Positions 4,064 through 5,060 of a DNA stretch of 5,060 nt are shown piece by piece (positions within the stretch are counted from its first letter, which is position 1; each line of letters opens with the position of its first letter). The notes under the pieces were generated by a model. It was given only the letters and a program-made list of their open reading frames with translations. It did no database searches and was not told the origin of the DNA. Source of the stretch: Chloroflexi bacterium RBG_16_64_32 (lineage in GTDB: Bacteria; Chloroflexota; Dehalococcoidia; SM23-28-2; RBG-16-64-32); contig MGNZ01000004.1 of assembly GCA_001795235.1 (NCBI GenBank), forward strand, positions 1 to 5,060, written 5' to 3'. Made by a program: the position numbers and the translations under genes.

Positions 4064-4660
4064 TCAGCCTTTGCGCGCCTGCTTCGATCGCTCGATGACG
4101 GTCAGCAGCTCGCCGCTGCGTGGGCCCTTCGCCTGTAGGGCCAGGGTCCGGCCACGCTCCCCCGTCACCTCGAATCCCACAAACAGATGGTCGGGCGGGA
4201 AGACGTGCGGCGCCCGCTCCGGCCACTCGGCCACTAGCACGCCGTCGGCGCAGTACTCGTCCACCGCCAGGTCCTCCGCCTGCTCCGGCGCCTCCAGCCG
4301 GTACAGGTCCGCGTGATACAGCTTGCACTGCCGACCCTGGTACTCGCCCATCAGTACGAACGACTTCGACGACACGCCCCCCTCGAACCCCATGCCCCGG
4401 GCGACCCCCTGCACGAACACCGTCTTGCCCGCGCCCAGGTCACCCGATAGGAGCACGGTGTCCCCCGAGCGCAGCAGGCGGCCCAGGCGGGCCCCCAGGC
4501 GGCGCGTCTCGCCGGGACCGCGGCTGACGAAGCGAACGGCCCCTTCGACCCTTCGACTTCGCTCAGGACAGGCTTCGCTCAGGACAGGCCCTTCGGCGTT
4601 GCTCCCTGGCCGGGCCCAGACGGGCCCCCGTCCGGGGGCAGGCAGGGCAGGCTCGCTCAC
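4064..4660 (-). CDS. tsaE: tRNA t6A modification ATPase TsaE with repeat-bearing N-terminal extension
   Basis: TsaE (YjeE) is a P-loop ATPase that binds the TsaB-TsaD dimer and resets it in each t6A cycle. The recognisable domain begins near residue 42 (VRFVSRGPGETRRLGARLG). It contains the Walker A motif GDLGAGKT (73-80), VSSKSFVLMGEY (96-107, where homologues usually have SPTF), the conserved HADLYRL (116-122) and EWPER (145-149). The only usable start codon before it is GTG 4658-4660, which overlaps the thiL stop as GTGA. This gives 198 residues, about 40 more than usual. Residues 25-40 (VLSEACPERSRRVEG) are the translation of the tandem repeat at 4542-4588, and residues 1-24 are low-complexity Pro/Gly. 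A longer open frame to 4945 lies in another frame of thiL and is not credible. The start remains uncertain, but the domain identity is not. Confidence 0.93.
   Translation of the reverse strand: MSEPALPAPGRGPVWARPGSNAEGPVLSEACPERSRRVEGAVRFVSRGPGETRRLGARLGRLLRSGDTVLLSGDLGAGKTVFVQGVARGMGFEGGVSSKSFVLMGEYQGRQCKLYHADLYRLEAPEQAEDLAVDEYCADGVLVAEWPERAPHVFPPDHLFVGFEVTGERGRTLALQAKGPRSGELLTVIERSKQARKG
4542..4588. repeat. Compound tandem repeat inserted in the tsaE 5' end
   Basis: On the plus strand there are two copies of CCTTCGAC (4542-4549 and 4550-4557) and then two exact 16-bp copies of CTTCGCTCAGGACAGG (4557-4572 and 4573-4588); the two arrays share base 4557. Near-identical GGCCCCTTCG and GGCCCTTCGG flank the block (4538-4547 and 4587-4596), so the whole unit looks like an inserted or expanded element. 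Read with tsaE it gives a peptide containing ACPERSRRVEG, which I recognise as recurring in hypothetical and extended proteins of some environmental genomes. It has no stop in the tsaE frame. It resembles small protein-coding-compatible palindromic or dispersed elements rather than an insertion sequence, with no transposase nearby. Confidence 0.8.
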
Positions 4661-5060
4661 GCCCGCAGGTGGTCCCAACCGGCCCCTGCCAGCGCTATCT
4701 CCTTGCCCGAACCGTCCACGAGCCGGGGCCGCTGCTCCGGATGCTCGTCCATCTCGCCGATAACGGTCACCCGTACCTGAGCGGAGGCCCGCAGCAGGCG
4801 CATCGTCTCCTGCTGCGCGATGAGCACGAGTTCGTAGTCCTCGCCGCCGCTGCAGGCCAGGGACAGCGCCTCGTCGGGGAAGGCGGCGCGCAACTCCTGG
4901 CTCAGCGGCACCGCGTCGGCCCGCACGACCGCTCCCAGCCCGCACAGGTCGCAGATGTGGCCCAGGTCCTGGAGCAGACCGTCTGACACGTCGATGGCGC
5001 AGGGCACGCCAAGGCGTACCGACTGGCGCCCGGCCGCCAGCGGCGGCCTCGGGCGCAGGT
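4657..5060 (-). CDS. thiL: Thiamine-monophosphate kinase ThiL, C-terminal part
   Basis: ThiL phosphorylates thiamine monophosphate with ATP to make the cofactor thiamine diphosphate, in the cytoplasm. The window holds the last 133 codons; the N-terminal half lies beyond the right edge. The frame is open to the edge and reads LRPRPPLAAGRQSVRLGVPCAIDVSDG, joining the conserved 'HLRP.P' and 'AIDVSDGL..DLGHIC' segments. After these come GLGAVVRADAVPLS and the family motif SGGEDYEL. The protein ends GAGWDHLRA, the usual short C-terminus. A GTG at 5005-5007 falls within conserved sequence and is not the true start. The stop TGA overlaps the tsaE GTG by 4 bases, so the genes are translationally coupled. 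thiL is the first visible gene of the operon, and its promoter must lie outside the window. Confidence 0.96.
   Translation of the reverse strand, partial: LRPRPPLAAGRQSVRLGVPCAIDVSDGLLQDLGHICDLCGLGAVVRADAVPLSQELRAAFPDEALSLACSGGEDYELVLIAQQETMRLLRASAQVRVTVIGEMDEHPEQRPRLVDGSGKEIALAGAGWDHLRA

Noticed and set aside
4661..4945. N-terminal extension of tsaE to 293 residues
   Set aside because: It overlaps the conserved C-terminal half of thiL in another frame and is arginine/glycine-rich, as expected for a GC-rich shadow frame.
1..5060. CRISPR array, phage or transposase genes, toxin-antitoxin or biosynthetic cluster
   Set aside because: No spaced direct repeats, transposase-like frames or paired small toxin genes were found on either strand; nearly all sequence is accounted for by housekeeping genes.

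Overview
This is a GC-rich (visibly well over 60%) bacterial chromosome segment made mostly of housekeeping genes. I see no plasmid, phage or defence module. A Chloroflexota-type bacterium (perhaps Dehalococcoidia-like) is my best guess. It rests on overall gene character and on a small repeat whose translation contains ACPERSRRVEG, a peptide I associate with genomes of that kind. This is recall rather than a search result, so the assignment is tentative. Every gene except rsfS lies on the minus strand.

Layout from left to right: (1) the first 46 codons of a probable CorA-type metal-ion transporter, running off the left edge (1-138, minus). (2) Two tRNA-Ser genes in tandem, with anticodons GGA (273-363) and CGA (457-548), both minus and both with an encoded CCA end. 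(3) A two-gene minus-strand operon of small single-pass membrane proteins, DUF948/YtxG-like (924-1253) then YtxH-like (618-911). It has a good extended -10 promoter at 1314-1322 and a 5' leader hairpin at 1288-1304. (4) mnmA (1374-2465, minus), the tRNA 2-thiouridylase. (5) A divergent promoter region with overlapping -10 boxes at 2476-2485. (6) rsfS (2525-2869, plus), the ribosomal silencing factor, which appears to start at CTG. (7) A tightly packed minus-strand operon, thiL (partial, right edge) > tsaE > tsaB > ndk, with a 4-nt overlap, a 1-nt gap and a 23-nt gap between successive genes.

Functionally the window leans to translation and nucleotide metabolism. It holds two serine tRNAs, a U34 thiolase (MnmA), two partners of the t6A37 machinery (TsaE and TsaB; tsaD and tsaC are not here), a factor that stops 70S assembly in starvation (RsfS), nucleoside diphosphate kinase and thiamine-phosphate kinase. 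The small membrane pair resembles the ytxG-ytxH stress-operon pair of Bacillus and is probably a cell-envelope accessory.

No undescribed biological system is evident. The points most worth a second look are the likely CTG start of rsfS, an in-frame tandem 16-bp repeat at the start of tsaE whose copy number is limited by reading frame, a recurring TGCTAnnnT promoter signature, and several starts that look leaderless or nearly so. No stretch longer than 300 bases lacks a gene. The largest gaps are 139-272 (a possible promoter and a hairpin), 1254-1373 (promoter, hairpin and ribosome binding site) and 364-456 (nothing clear).
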